A program made the translations under genes and the position numbers. A stretch of DNA of 64,000 bases from Cryptomeria japonica (lineage: Eukaryota; Streptophyta; Pinopsida; Cupressales; Cupressaceae): assembly GCF_030272615.1 (NCBI RefSeq), contig NC_081414.1, positions 238,363,233-238,427,232 on the forward strand, read 5' to 3'. The notes beneath the pieces were generated by a model. The model saw only the letters and a list, made by a program, of their open reading frames with translations, searched no databases and had not been told where the DNA came from. Of this stretch, positions 44,208-55,706 are shown in pieces. Position 1 is the first letter of the stretch; every line of letters starts with the position of its first letter.

Positions 44208-44385
44208 AACAAGTTCACATATTTTAATGAAGCTTTTCAGAAATCGAAACATTTTCAGGTTACATAAGAAAACTTTAAATGGTTCACTAAAATATGGTGA
44301 ACTTGATGGGATAAACAAATTCACATATTTTAGTGAAGCTTTTCAGGAGTCCAAACATTTTCAAGTTACATATGAAATGTTTTAT
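44208..44385. repeat. Direct duplication, spacing 105 bp
   Basis: 'aacaa(a/g)ttcacatatttta' and the following ~60 nt start at 44208 and 44313. The second copy is part of the inverted RRM_2 arm, so the arm's tip has been duplicated. Confidence 0.8.
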
Positions 44386-44450
44386 ATAGATTCCATATGA
44401 CTTTAGCTAATGTAAAATTCGTGAAGTCGTAGTAAACGTTGACACCTTTT
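44306..44450 (-). pseudogene. RRM_2 exon fragment, inverted arm
   Basis: The minus strand reads 'KGVNVYYDFTNFTLAKVIW' then 'NLYKTF', the same exon as 43239-43385 with substitutions and a stop. The two arms are about 920 nt apart and would pair in a transcript. Confidence 0.55.
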
Positions 44451-45025
44451 AAACAAATTCTTCAACATTCGTGGAAACCTATTAAAAGTACATTGAAGCA
44501 TCTGTACTCTTCTCATTAAATCGCTGTACATGTCTAAGAATTGAAGAAACACGTCTCGATTAGAAAAATAAATATATAGCACAATCAGCTTAGAATAAAT
44601 ACCAAATTAGTTGTTCTTACAAATTTACATAAAATTATAAAATTGAAATAAATTAGCCTTCAGAGCCATAAATTCAATACTGGGCCTACCTGTATACGTT
44701 GGGAATATTTCTTATCATAACAGTTGTTCTCACCTGTCGGGAGTTTACCTTTGCTATATCCTCCTGAAAAACAAATTGAGAATTTTCCTCTGTTAACTCT
44801 ATTTATAACAATTGTACCATCTGTTATTCAAAACATTAAAAACAAATCTTTAAATTGGCAGCAATATATTCAGCATGCACCACCAAACTCATAAATATGA
44901 AATGAATCCCTAAGTTAAGAAACATAAGATTCAAATATAAGAAAAGCCTAAGTTCAGTAAAAACTAAAGAAACATAAAAGCCATGTTGACCGTTTTGCAG
45001 TGTCTCTGTTGACCAGGAGGGGGAA

Positions 45026-45720
45026 TGTTGTAAGACGGATAGAATTCCCTGCCGAAATCAATCAATTAAAACACTTTGCCTCTTCAAGATATAAATTGAC
45101 AGAGCATCGATTCTACAGAAAAAAATTGAAATGACCTAAAAACCTAAAATGATCAAACTTTGCTGGCCAAACCTAGATGAATCTCAGATTCATACAGAAT
45201 TCAACTGCACACTTCTAAAAAAGAAAAAGACATCCTAAATAGTTCAATGTATCAATTATCATTAGTTTTTAAGGTAAAAACTACTGTTTAGAATGTCACT
45301 GGGCCTCATTTTTTTATAGTTCTGAACATATCTAAGAAAGGGCCCAAAAATTACATATTGTCTATCAATCTACCCGCAATCCGTGACAGACCAATTGGTA
45401 GGACATTAAATATTTAGAAAAATTAAATATTTGAGGAGTAGATTGAAATCCATTCGAATCCCCAAAAAAAAAACCAGTTTTCAAAGTTAGTCTTTAATGT
45501 TGAAGATTGAAAATAGATATGTGAGATATGGAGTAGGTCATTCATCTTAATAGTATTCTGATTCAAGTATGGAATTGAAGTAATACTCCGATAAGAGACC
45601 ACCAAAATTCATTCATTTATATCACACTACCGCAATATCTTCCATTATATTACAAGGTTGATAGTGAATATTTAATAAATTTTGCTACTTAATATATTTC
45701 ACAACGTCTACCTTGATATG
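45026..45720 (+). repeat. LTR-like segment, P2 copy
   Basis: Begins TGTTGTAAGACGGATAG after the purine tract 'aggaggggga' (45016-45025). Diverged copy of 3352-4110. No far end recognised. Confidence 0.5.
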
Positions 45721-45760
45721 CAAAAAGTCACAAAATGCATGCCAACCTAAAGAAAAACCC

Positions 45761-45984
45761 TCAGAAAAAGTAAAACCTATGAACCTTTTAAATGCTGATT
45801 AGATTTAGGCTAAGCCATTATCGCTTAACAGTTATAAAGACATCTTATAATTTCCCTTGAAAACCCAAAGAATCAGAAAAAGTAAAACCTATGAACCTTT
45901 GAAATGCTGATTAGATTTAGGCTAAGCCATTATCGCTTAACAGTTATAAAGACATCTTATAATTTCCTTTGAAAACCCAAAGAA
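45761..45984. repeat. Tandem duplication, 112-bp unit x2
   Basis: Units start at 45761 and 45873 ('tcagaaaaagtaaaacctat') and are almost identical. Confidence 0.9.
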
Positions 45985-46963
45985 TAATAAACTTGTTAAA
46001 ACCATTTTTTTTCAAACCGAAAGAATAATAAACTTGTTAGGAACTTATAACAAGACTTACCTCTAGCCATTGAGGAGAACCCAAAGATGATCTTGTCCTC
46101 TAACCATTGCACGTGGATGTTTGGAGTCAGAGGGATGATAACAAGTACAGGTAATGTTACTTTCATCTTCACCATTAGAACTAACCCTATGATACTATAG
46201 GTATCTGGAGCAAAAGTAACATGAACATGAGCACTTGCAATAAGTCGGCTACTAAAAAGTCTTCTGTCAATAAATCCTTGCTCGACTCTGCACTAAGCAA
46301 AAGTAACATAAACAGGAGCACTTGCAATAAGTAAAATGACTTAAAAATATAAACATTATAGTAAAGAAGTCCAGATGAGATGAGACATGTCTGGAGAGCA
46401 GAAAACATACTAAAATTAAGAGAAACCACAAAGATTTATGTCCGGAGACTAGCTAGTGAGCTACAAAATAAATCACAAAATTGAAGATGACAGAGAGCAG
46501 AGCTCAATCTGCTATACCTATCCCATTTTATAACTGTTTAAACAACAAGAATGGAGATGACAGAGAGCTAGGATCAATCTGCAATACCTATCCCATGTTA
46601 TAACCGGTTGAACATGATACGAGTGTTTATTATATAGTAAATTAGAGATTACGAGGTAAAGAAAGTTTTTGTTTCAAAAATAATGTTATTAGAGTTAAAT
46701 TATTTTTGATCGTAAAAAGTTATTCATATAATTAACAAAATAAATTTAAACAAATTAGGGTAAATATAAAACAAATTCAAGAAAAAGACTAACTCTTTTA
46801 AAATGGGTTTAGTAATTAAATCATACATTTTTAGACAAAGAAGACATAGGTATAACAATGATGGTGATGTTTAATCTTGTGGTTAGGCTGTGATTGGGCT
46901 GCTGGTTGCAGTGTTCTTCTTTGGGGTTTAGATCCATGATAAATCCGCTGGTTGAACAACTTC
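45985..46963. other. P2 non-coding
   Basis: No gene. Contains local near-repeats ('agcaaaagtaacatgaacat'/'agcaaaagtaacataaacag' at 46208 and 46305; 'gacagagagcagagctcaat'-type text at 46489 and 46558). Confidence 0.5.
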
Positions 46964-47440
46964 AAAACCTATTGTAAGGGGTTTCAGGTCCACTCAAAAC
47001 CTGTTTAACCCTTAATAAAAAACAATGATATTGAAAAGTAGTAATAGGACTCACATCTTACAACCAACATTATGAGGATCCCTATGTCTTTTTTATATCA
47101 TAATTTAATTTTTTAAATCTAACCCTAACAAATAAATATATGAATTTAAAAGAAGATTGAAATCACATTTTAGTAGATGCAAAACAAAATCACCATAAAA
47201 TAAAATTTGAAACTCAACATCTATAATTATCTTTTTCAATTTGATTACTTCAAATAAAACCTATTGTAAGGGTTTCTGGTCCACTCAAAACCTTTTAACC
47301 CTTAATAAAAAACAATGACATTGAAAAGTAGTAATAGGACTCATATCTTACAACCAACATTATGAGGATCCCTATGTGTTTTTTATATCATAATTAAATT
47401 TTTCAAATCTAACCCTAACAAATAAATATATGAATTTAAA
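46964..47440. repeat. Direct duplication, ~185 bp at 292-bp spacing
   Basis: 'cctattgtaaggg' and about 185 bp of following sequence occur at 46968 and 47260, including 'ggatccctatgt' and 'ctaacaaataaatatatgaa'. P1 has only the last part once (17141). Confidence 0.85.
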
Positions 47441-47461
47441 ACATGCAAACCTGAAAGATCA

Positions 47462-48105
47462 AATAAATTATTGATGTAGATAGACGAGTGTGGTTGCTCT
47501 CGCAGAATGACTATAAGATCAAGATGAGTTGACGATAAAATGGATGTCATAACAATATGATACAACAAGATGTTTAAATTGGATGAAATGCGTCTTTAAA
47601 TAGAATTCTCAATACAAGAACCAAAGGCTAAGATTAAGAGGTTTAATGGATGGCTATGATTAGATGAGGACTAGGGTTAGGCTTGAAAGATGTAGTCATG
47701 TGACAAGTGTCACATGATAAGCAACATATAGGGCTTAGGATAAAGTTTAGGAGCATTCTTATAGGAATGGCCAAGATTGAGAGGTTTAAGTTAAAATGGA
47801 TGGATAGGATATAAAGTTAATTTGACTTTTGGGAAGGTGTCCAAGTTCAATGAATGTGGGAGAAGGCTTAGTTAAACATGTGAAGGGGATAAGGTGGGAC
47901 CCATCAAATGACTACAAAATTTGATTATGATCCATGTGAACACAAATAGACAAAGATTAAGGTAAAATAAGAATTTATTAAATTAAATAAATACATATTT
48001 ATTTAATTAATGGGATAGCATAAAGGTGAAATTAATTAAATAAATAAATAATATTTATTTAATTAAGGCCTTTGGAGTAGTAAAAAGGGTTAATTAAAGA
48101 AATAA

Positions 48106-48154
<49 letters not shown>

Positions 48155-48190
48155 CTAGTTTAGGTTAATGGACAATTTTAGGTGTCTACA
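47462..48190 (+). repeat. LTR-like 3' part ending GTGTCTACA (P2)
   Basis: Paralogue of 17262-17999. Includes the dinucleotide repeat at 48109-48152. Confidence 0.45.
48109..48152. repeat. (AT)n microsatellite
   Basis: About 22 uninterrupted AT units inside the LTR-like segment; P1 has only a short 'gtatatatatgt' there. Confidence 0.95.
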
Positions 48191-48316
48191 TTTTGGCCCT
48201 CTTTGAAATGAAATTGCAAAGTAAATTCATTTCAAAGAAGATTATTTTGTAAATTGTATTTTTATTTTAAAAAAAGAAGATATTTTCGACTTGAATTTTT
48301 CAATTACTTTAAACAA

Positions 48317-48328
48317 ATGTCAATTGTT
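48317..48328. repeat. 12-bp target-site duplication, left (ATGTCAATTGTT)
   Basis: Repeated at 51216-51227. P1 has the corresponding unfilled site at about 18119-18130 ('atgtcatttattt'), after which both copies continue with 'cctattatatt'. Confidence 0.85.
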
Positions 48329-48349
48329 TTTGATAAAGATAAACAAGTT

Positions 48350-50049
48350 TTACATGGACTCAAAACCTAAAGTTTTACAAAACTTGGCCATCAGCCAATA
48401 AAACAAAAACCAACAACAAAATAGGGGAACACCCCAACACAAAAGCAAAAAGAAACAACAACCAACAAAGTAAAACATAGACAAACACTCAGTTAAGAGA
48501 GTGCACCAGCTCTGCATTCTTCTAGATGGTACCTTGTTGATTGCCTCCAATTCCTCCATAATGAACCTGGAGGTACCCTTATTGTTTCTCATGCTTCTGG
48601 TCCTGGAACTAGGGCCTGTCATTTTATTGCCACCAACAATAGAGTCTTCACTACCCAAATCTTTCTTTCTATTACTGTCATCAGGGTCACCATCAATAGG
48701 ATTGGATCTGTACTCCGCCACCATGACATTGATCTTGTTTAGCCCCTCCATACTATTATTCATGGCCTCCTTACTTATGTCAACCAAATTCTAAAGATTA
48801 TTCTTGATTTCCTCCATAGACAGCTCAACCTTCTCAATTCTTTGCTCATGTTTATATTTCATAACCTTGATGTCATGGGAAAGCTTCTAGGTCATGATCA
48901 TGAGCTTGTCAGATTTGCTAGGCTTAGGTGACAATGAAGATATCAATTATCTCCTTAATCCCCTCTTTGAGGGTATCAATCTCCTTCCCCACCCACTTCT
49001 AGCAGTTCTCTTGGATTCTAGTCGCTTCCATCAACAAATTCATCAGAGAACTATCCTTCTGTAAACCACCATCCACATCTTTAGGTAGAGACCCCTACTT
49101 CTCCTTCAAGAAATTAAGAGGAATGTCCAATTTGATTTCTTGGTCCAAGGTCTTGGCAGCATAGTATTTAGCAACCAACTTCTTCTTTTTGGAATAAGGC
49201 TCAATTTTAGAAATCATCTTGCTGGTTGATTTATATTTACTTGCAGCCCATTTGGGGGGTCTTGCTGCTATGGGTTCCAGAAGTGACCAGCATCTCACCC
49301 TCTTCAACTGGCTTATAATCAGGGTTGAAAAGGGATTTGGCACTCCCACTATCCTCCATCTCCATATCCAAATCAAAGACATCTTGAACATTAGTATTAG
49401 GGATTTGGCCTTTCTCAGAGAGAAAGGGCACAACTTCAAGGGCTTTGGCATACTCCATAATGAGCACAATAAGTCCTTCATGGAGGACCAAATTATTGGG
49501 GTTCTCAACATGTTTTTCAAGACTATTCTCCAAAGAAGAAACCAGATAGAAAGGAATCGAAATAACTTTGCCATGCCTAAAGTGATTCAAGATGGTAAAA
49601 TGATAGGAAAAGATACTGGCATATCTGCCATCAAGTGTAATGTACCTCATGATGAGCTCGACCATGTTTGCCTAGGGAGCCATAAGATCCTTTATGTTGT
49701 AGCCACCATCAGCCATTTTATTAACTCTTGAATGCTCCTTATCTTTATAAAAAAAATTTGCCATGTCTTCCACCCCTGTTTTTCTGTCTCTATGAAACCT
49801 TCTGCTATTCATAGCCAAACCTGTAACCATAGCCACCAGGGTTTCATCCAGTTGATAATTAGCACCATAGGCCCTCAAAACCCCTTTCTTCCATCTGTTG
49901 ACAAATGTTTTCGTGAGCAGAGGAGAAGGGCCATGGAGTCTTTCCAAGAAGGGAACCATTCCCCCATCAACAGTTTCCTGCCACACTTCCTTATTTTTCT
50001 TCCATTTATCAAAATTGTACGATTCTTGCCTATTTTTGTCCCCACCCAT
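48350..50049 (-). pseudogene. LINE-C ORF3, unknown protein downstream of RNase H
   Basis: About 565 codons. Start chosen at ATG 50049-50047 ('MGGDKNRQESYNFDKWKKN'), where similarity to LINE-D begins; an in-frame ATG at 50238 is an alternative. Visible order: helical block with 'FVNRWKKGVLRAYG' and 'MVTGLAMNSRRFHRDRK'; helical block 'MVELIMRYITLDGRYASIF' to 'HEGLIVLIMEYAKALE'; acidic linker; Lys-rich part; coiled coil; a Trp/Phe/Cys-rich hydrophobic C-terminus ('YFVGCCFFLLLCWGVPLFC'), possibly a membrane segment. Breaks are a TAG at 49674-49672, a frameshift near 49255 and TAGs after 'NFLKEK' and further on, mostly at Gln sites. The first block resembles part of the unknown ORF at 10116-13338. 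No known function. Confidence 0.75.
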
Positions 50050-50243
50050 AATGGTCTGGGTCACCCAATAGAAACAAGAAATGGGCCACACCAGACAAGT
50101 CTCCAAATAGAAGTAAGATAGGGGTTGCACAAGAAGACAGAAAATCCAGGCACACGGGAAGTTTCTAGATCTTCGAATAGGGAAATCGAAAGGAACCCAT
50201 TTCCCCAACAACTTAATCAAGCCATGATTGTTCTTCATTGGTT

Positions 50244-51170
50244 ACCGCAAGTGGATGATATCATCATAAGCCAAGTCACAAAAGCTTTTTGGGAAAGAGT
50301 CCCGATTTCTCCACCATTTTATCGCTACGTAGCCCACCGTCATATTAGACAATAAATCTGCCACTTTGTTTCCTTCCCGAAAAATGTGAGAAATTTTGAA
50401 TTCATCCAACTCTTTAATCATCACAATAATATTTGATGAAGTTGGTGATAGTCCAACTAGGATCCGTACACCCATTCAAATAATTGAAAATGTTGAGTAA
50501 GTCAGATTCCAACCAGACCTTTCTAAAATCTTTCCTTTTAGCCATGTGTAACCCAAAATGGGCAGCGCTGGGCTCCACAAAATGGTTAGAATGGGTAGCC
50601 AAAGGGAGCACCATCGTAGAAACCAACAGAACCATATGATTCCTAGCCACTCTCCCACCCCCAGCCGACCCAGGATTACCTTTAGCTACCCTATCCATAT
50701 TGATTTCAATCCATCCCATAGGGGGATATTCTATAGAACATTTTGTCCGTATTATTTAATTTTGTGCATAGGAATGGATATATTCCAGCCAATTTGCCGT
50801 CGTCTGATAGTATCCCACTCCTCCTAGAGAGTAGGGAGGGGATGGTCATTCCTTCTACTAGGGCAGGAGTGAAGAAAATTCTTCCTGATAGTTTTTCTGA
50901 TTCTAATAGCCATAACAAGCCCAAGAAATATGAGGAAGAGCCATGTTCTAGAGGACTCCCAAAGCCTGATTGTCAAAGGGGCACTTCCATTCAAACCATA
51001 GCCTTTGAAAAGAATCAAGGAAGAAACTCCAGATATCCATGGCAAAAGAGCAGTGTAGCAAAATGTGACCAAAATTTTCCTTTGCTTCTTTGCATAGGAA
51101 GCATCTATTAGTAATAGGAAGACCTCTTTTACAAAGGTTTTCAATGGTATATATCTTACCCTACATGAAA
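50244..51170 (-). pseudogene. LINE-C ORF2 C-terminus: zf-RVT and RNase H
   Basis: zf-RVT (51150-51050): 'IENLCKRGLPITNRCFLCKE', '...GHILLHCSFAMDIW'. RNase H (50719-50250): 'GWIEINMDRVAKGNPGSAGG' (first catalytic Asp), 'HFVEPSAAHFGLHMA' (Glu), 'KVWLESDLLNIFNYL' (Asp), then in another frame 'FKISHIFREGNKVADLLSN' (Asp). All four catalytic positions are present, but a one-base shift near 50430 and stops break the frame. A TAG before 'GKIYTIENL' replaces Trp. It ends with TAA 50244-50242, in frame with the sequence leading to ORF3. Confidence 0.85.
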
Positions 51171-51215
51171 AGCCAAAAAAAGATGTTAATTTTCAGAATT
51201 AAAAGCTTATTCTAG

Positions 51216-51227
51216 ATGTCAATTGTT
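51216..51227. repeat. 12-bp target-site duplication, right
   Basis: ATGTCAATTGTT, same as 48317-48328. Confidence 0.85.
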
Positions 51228-51660
51228 AACAACATATTTCCTATTATATTCTTCTCTTAATCACACAAAAAATTGAGAATAAAGCTATATATTATAATCT
51301 AAATCAATAAGCTATAGAGAGATCAAAGGAGTGTGTTGGAATATGGAAACCAATAATTAAGAATAATACATTTTTAGTCCCACATTTGTATCCCTTCATC
51401 CATCACAACTCATGCTAAAGGATAATTCAAAGCCCAAGATAAATAAGCCCTAAGAATATGAGTAAATATTAAGTATATTATTCATTATATGTTGTTATTA
51501 GTTTGAAATATATTGATACAATTCTAGGAGGAATTCTCATGAATGATTAAATCCATAAATCAATACCCTTAAAGTAAACCTCAATACAACAAAAACCATG
51601 ATAGGGGAAGATTGAGTGAAATGAAGAGGCATTCTCTTACCACATAAAGGAGAGTGAATA
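51228..51660. repeat. Block P2 continued after LINE-C
   Basis: 51228-51270 continues the P1 text at 18131-18175; 51430-51660 matches 22575-22830. No gene. Confidence 0.6.
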
Positions 51661-52079
51661 ATATATTTTTGGCATTGTAGAAGTTGTATCAACAACAATA
51701 ATGAATAAAAGTTTTTATATGTAAGTTTTTTGAAATTGTGCTTCACAAGGGGTGGGTGGGAATTGTCTAGTGCAGACTAGAAGAATATTGGGAAGGATGA
51801 TGTTGATACTAAGGGTTTGGTTGCATATGGGATTCTAGACTCTTTTCAAGTGTTACCCTCAAAGGAATCTCATGTTGACTGTCATTGCCTATTTGGTTGC
51901 ATATGAGATTGTGTTGGATGAAAGCCCACGTAATGGGGGTGGGACCTTCTCAAGTTCTTCTATTCCCTCAATGAAATATTTTAGTGGGGATGCTAATGGT
52001 AGTGGGCCCACTCCCTCCTCGGTGGAAACAATTAGTAACATTTCCCTAGGGAGTTAGAAGGATCTTTTTAACAATGGTT

Positions 52080-52430
52080 AGTTCATGACCATAGATGGGG
52101 TGTCTATTGAGCAATCTGAGAATGGAATGTGTGTGAATATAAAATAACCCCCCTTGAATAAAACCTTAGCTAAGATGGAGAACACCTTGGTTAGTAAGTT
52201 TGTGGGTAGAAATGTGGAGATTACCTCAGTTTGAAAGTGGATAGCTGCAAGATTTGCGATTAACTCCTTTGGTAGTATTTTTGTACAAAAGAAAGCCTTG
52301 AAGGACCAGATTAACTCCTTACAAAAGGAAATGGAGATCTTAGGTGCCTCCTTAGATAGATTGGATTATGAAAAGTCTCTTTTGGAAAAAAATCATAATA
52401 TTTTAATCAAAGAATTATATTGAAAATAGA
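52080..52430 (+). pseudogene. LINE-E ORF1 remnant
   Basis: 'LAKMENTLVSKFVGRNVEIT' then 'KWIAARFAINSFGSIF' fits the DUF4283 pattern of plant LINE ORF1, followed by a coiled coil 'ALKDQINSLQKEMEILGASL' and 'DYEKSLLEKNHNILIKELY'. TAA and TGA codons interrupt it. Confidence 0.55.
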
Positions 52431-52469
52431 GTTCTAGAGTTCAATGGGTTAAGGAGATAGGCTATTCCT

Positions 52470-54396
52470 AACATTATTGACCTTGATGATTTAAATTTTC
52501 TAGAGCGCAAATTATCTTGTGATGAAGTAAAGGAAATGATATTCTCCTTTGGCTCTTCAAATCCTTGAGTCTAGATGGTTTTAGCACTTTTTTCATTCAA
52601 GATTTATGAAATATAATAGATTTGGATAATTTCCTAGCTACAAGAGAATCTATGTCATCGATATTTGTCCTGAAAGAGATTAATAAAATCTTTATTGTTT
52701 TAGTCCCTTAGAAATTGGGTGTCAATCATATGTCTTATTTTACACCCAATAGTCTATGTAATACCTTGTATATAATATTTTCCAATCTCCTTGTTAATAG
52801 AATAAGCCTTTCTTGGATAAGTAGATCCATATTAATGAGAAGGGTTTTGTTTTAGGTCTTTAGATTTTTGACGTTGTTCTTGTTATCCATGAAACTCTCA
52901 ACTCTATGGAGAGCAACTGAATAGAGGGTACAATCTTGAAACTAGACATCTCTAAATCTTACAATATGGTTTCATGGCCCTTTCTTTTCTTGGTGCTTAG
53001 TAATTTTTTTTTAGGGGTAAATTCTTAAATTTGATTTAGGTATTCTTAAAGAACCCTATGTTTTAGGTGCTAGTCAATGGTTCCCCCAAGGTCTTTTCTC
53101 TTCTTTTGGTTGCCTCAAGAAGTGAGACCCCCTTCTTCCCTATCTCTTCATTTTCATGGTGTATATTCTGGAGAAAAATATCAATCTTTGTTTCCACCAA
53201 GATATTCTTAAAGGGATCAAACCATCTTCTACCCCTTTTGTGGTCTCCCATTAGCAATTTATGGATGACATAATTTTTTTTCAGTCAATTTTGATGGTAG
53301 AGACAAAAGGTTGGTGTTATATCCTCTCAGATTATGCTTGTGCTTTGAGGTAAATAATTAAATTGGATAAGAATGTTCTCTACTTTATGAATGTGCCCCA
53401 AAATATCTAGAAGAAAATTACCATGATTTTGAAATGTCAAATTACTAGCCTCCCATCTTCTTATCTGGGCTTACCTTTAACTACTAGGAAGGTGGAGTCG
53501 TCGGTCTAGAATAGGCTTGATGAAAGAATCTAGAGAAAATTTGTATGTTGGAAAGGTGTTATTCAAAGTAATGTTAGGAAAATCTAATTACTAAATACAT
53601 ATCTCCAAAGTACCTCAATTTATCTCATATCCCTTTTCCATCTTCTGGCATCATGGGCTAAGAATCTACATCAAAGTAAAAAATGATTCCTTTTATTTAG
53701 TGTAGAACAAACAAATAGGATGTCTCCACTTTATTGGGAAATATTTTCTATAATAAAAGGTCTGGTGGGCTTATTTTTAGGGATTCTTGTTCCTTAAGTT
53801 TGGCCCTTTTCGTGAAGATTAGGTGGATACTTTTGTTGATTAATTCTAACTAGTTGATAATCATGAAGAAAAAAAATACTCATGAAAGGGTTAATTATTC
53901 TTTTTTGTTCTTTGGTATCCTCCCTAGAGGATCTCGTGTCTGAAATAATCTTCTTAAGACTACAAAATTGCTTGAAAAGGGTATCCTATGGTAGGTTAGT
54001 AATGGAAATAATGTAAGATTACAAAAAGATCCATGGGTGTCCTCTATCCCCTTGGAGTTTCACCTCATTTGCTTGAATTTCAATGAGTTTTATTGGCCAG
54101 ATATAGGAAATATAGGAGCTATATAATAGTGACTACTGGATTCCTATGTCTTGCCCTCTGATGTGGAGAATGAATCCAATGGAGTTTGATCTTCAGTTAA
54201 GAACGATTGGTGTGGATCTTCTTAGGATACTTAATAGAAACACCTTTTTCAAATTGGATGATGAAGATAAGTTAATCTAGGATTCCTCCAAAAATGGTAA
54301 GTTCTCCATCAATTCGGGATTTGAAATTGTTGTTTCATTCCCCTCCCCCACCCTCTTTAGTTACATAGTGTGGAATGAATGGAGATTAAACATCAT
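52470..54396 (+). pseudogene. LINE-E ORF2 remnant (RT and zf-RVT start)
   Basis: RT start 'LERKLSCDEVKEMIFSFGSS'; middle 'NSLCNTLYIIFSNLLVNRIS'; near 53071 the two frames together give N-G-S-P-x-G-F-F-S-S-x-R-G-L-R-Q-G-D-P-L-S-P-like sequence, the RT motif before the catalytic box. The end 'DEDKLI-stop-DSSKNGKFSI' (54260) is the start of zf-RVT, with TAG in place of the expected Trp. Many stops and shifts. Confidence 0.65.
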
Positions 54397-55680
54397 GCAC
54401 TAAATTGAGATTCTATATAAGTCATTTGTATTTATTTTCTTTATAGAAGCATTATAGTTCCACTTTATAGAATATAGATTATAATCATAATTATTTCTCC
54501 TTCATTAGAAGCTACCCAATTCACCTCCGAAAGGGTGATAATCTTTGTACAAGAGAGTTAGTAACTCTCCCAAGACACTTTCCATATTGTGCCCCCATGA
54601 GCTTTTGGAGTCAGATAACACAGCGTTGAGAATCCATTGCATAAGACTCAGTGGCCGTATTTTGATTAGCTATTGGGTGTGTACCTAAGCTTGCAAGAAA
54701 AGGTTTTCTCTCCTTAGCCAACTTCCTTAGGGTTTATCATGCTTGAAGTCACTTATCACATCATGTGTTTGCTATGTATTCATCCCTAAATTAAAAAATG
54801 AGACATCTAAAACTAGAAAACATAAGCAAAATATCAAAATTCACTAATCGAAATTCAGCAAAACAAAACATATTTTTCATTATCTTGTTCTCTGTCATAT
54901 GAGTCAAGTGATCTGTCGTATGAGGAATCTATTTTGTCGTATGGTTCATAAAGTTTTATTGTACGAGTATCTTCTCTTTCAAAGGAAATTTCTGATTTGT
55001 TGTTTGGTCTTGTATCTTTTGTCGTATGGTTCATGAACTATTGTCTCATGAGTCTCTGTTTTTATCAGTCTAGAGCTACTGCTTTGCATGACTTTTTCAG
55101 GTCTGTCATTTTTCTTGATCAGTTTACAGTAATTATAAACATCTATTATCTATTGTTCAGTGCTTAAATTGCCTACTTGGTTTGCTTGATCAAGTTATCA
55201 CCTATCAAATCAAATTCTAGAAATATACACTTTTAGATTTTCAAGTGCTCACCCTCAACCAGTTCAAAATCTAAACATCTCAAAGTGCATTATCACCCTT
55301 TTTAGTAAACTGATCACTCAAACATAGTTTCTTATCAGGATCAATCATCCTTTATCACAAAACTGAAACATCTGGTCAGGATAATCTTGTCCCACATCAT
55401 AGGATATATCATTCCTATTGGACTTGGTTTTATCAAATCATCATCATTGTACTCCTAAACCAAAGATCGAAAAACTTGCAAACTTTTAAAAACTTGAATC
55501 ATCTTTACATGTCCTATCATTCTAGCATATCTACATTGACCGTTGATCACTTATCAAGATAACTTTTAGACAATCAAACCCCTAAAATGGAAATAGAAAT
55601 ATTTGAAATAGTTGAAAACCATATCAACATGACATAACAAAGCAAAATACAAGTAACAAGTCAACATATTAGACCAAGCA
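54397..55680. other. No gene recognised; possibly 5' part of the gypsy remnant
   Basis: AT-rich with recurrent 'tgtcgtatg' / 'gtcgtatggttcat' phrases at 54911, 54941 and 55020. No Gag domain or LTR border could be identified. Confidence 0.35.
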
Positions 55681-55706
55681 AACAAGTTCAAAATCAAAAT
55701 CCAACT

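Larger units (their letters stand above)
41281..48316. repeat. Block P2 (paralogue of P1), main part
   Basis: Colinear with P1 pieces in the same order: 41281-41790 with 1-640; 43150-45030 with 2070-3352; 45026-45720 with 3352-4000; 46050-46240 with 16430-16620; 47120-48316 with 17141-18130. P2 lacks repeat D1, LINE-B and the LTR element, and carries its own gene-fragment inversions. Divergence is substantial, so the duplication predates most insertions. Confidence 0.7.
48329..51215 (-). mobile_element. LINE-C: zf-RVT, RNase H and ORF3 (minus strand, 5'-truncated)
   Basis: Bounded by a 12-bp target duplication, with the A tail (TTT on the plus strand) at the left. The minus strand reads zf-RVT, RNase H, then a separate ~565-codon ORF3 and a short 3' UTR ending 'ttatcaaa'. 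RT, endonuclease and ORF1 are missing through 5' truncation, the usual result of target-primed reverse transcription. A second family member is LINE-D at 21207-22560. Confidence 0.9.
51780..54396 (+). mobile_element. LINE-E, heavily decayed and internally deleted
   Basis: Plus-strand L1-type element in mixed frames. ORF1 traces (52080-52430) and RT traces (52470-53420) are too close together for a full element, so endonuclease has been lost. It stops inside the zf-RVT region (54240-54396). No 3' end or target duplication seen. Confidence 0.7.
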
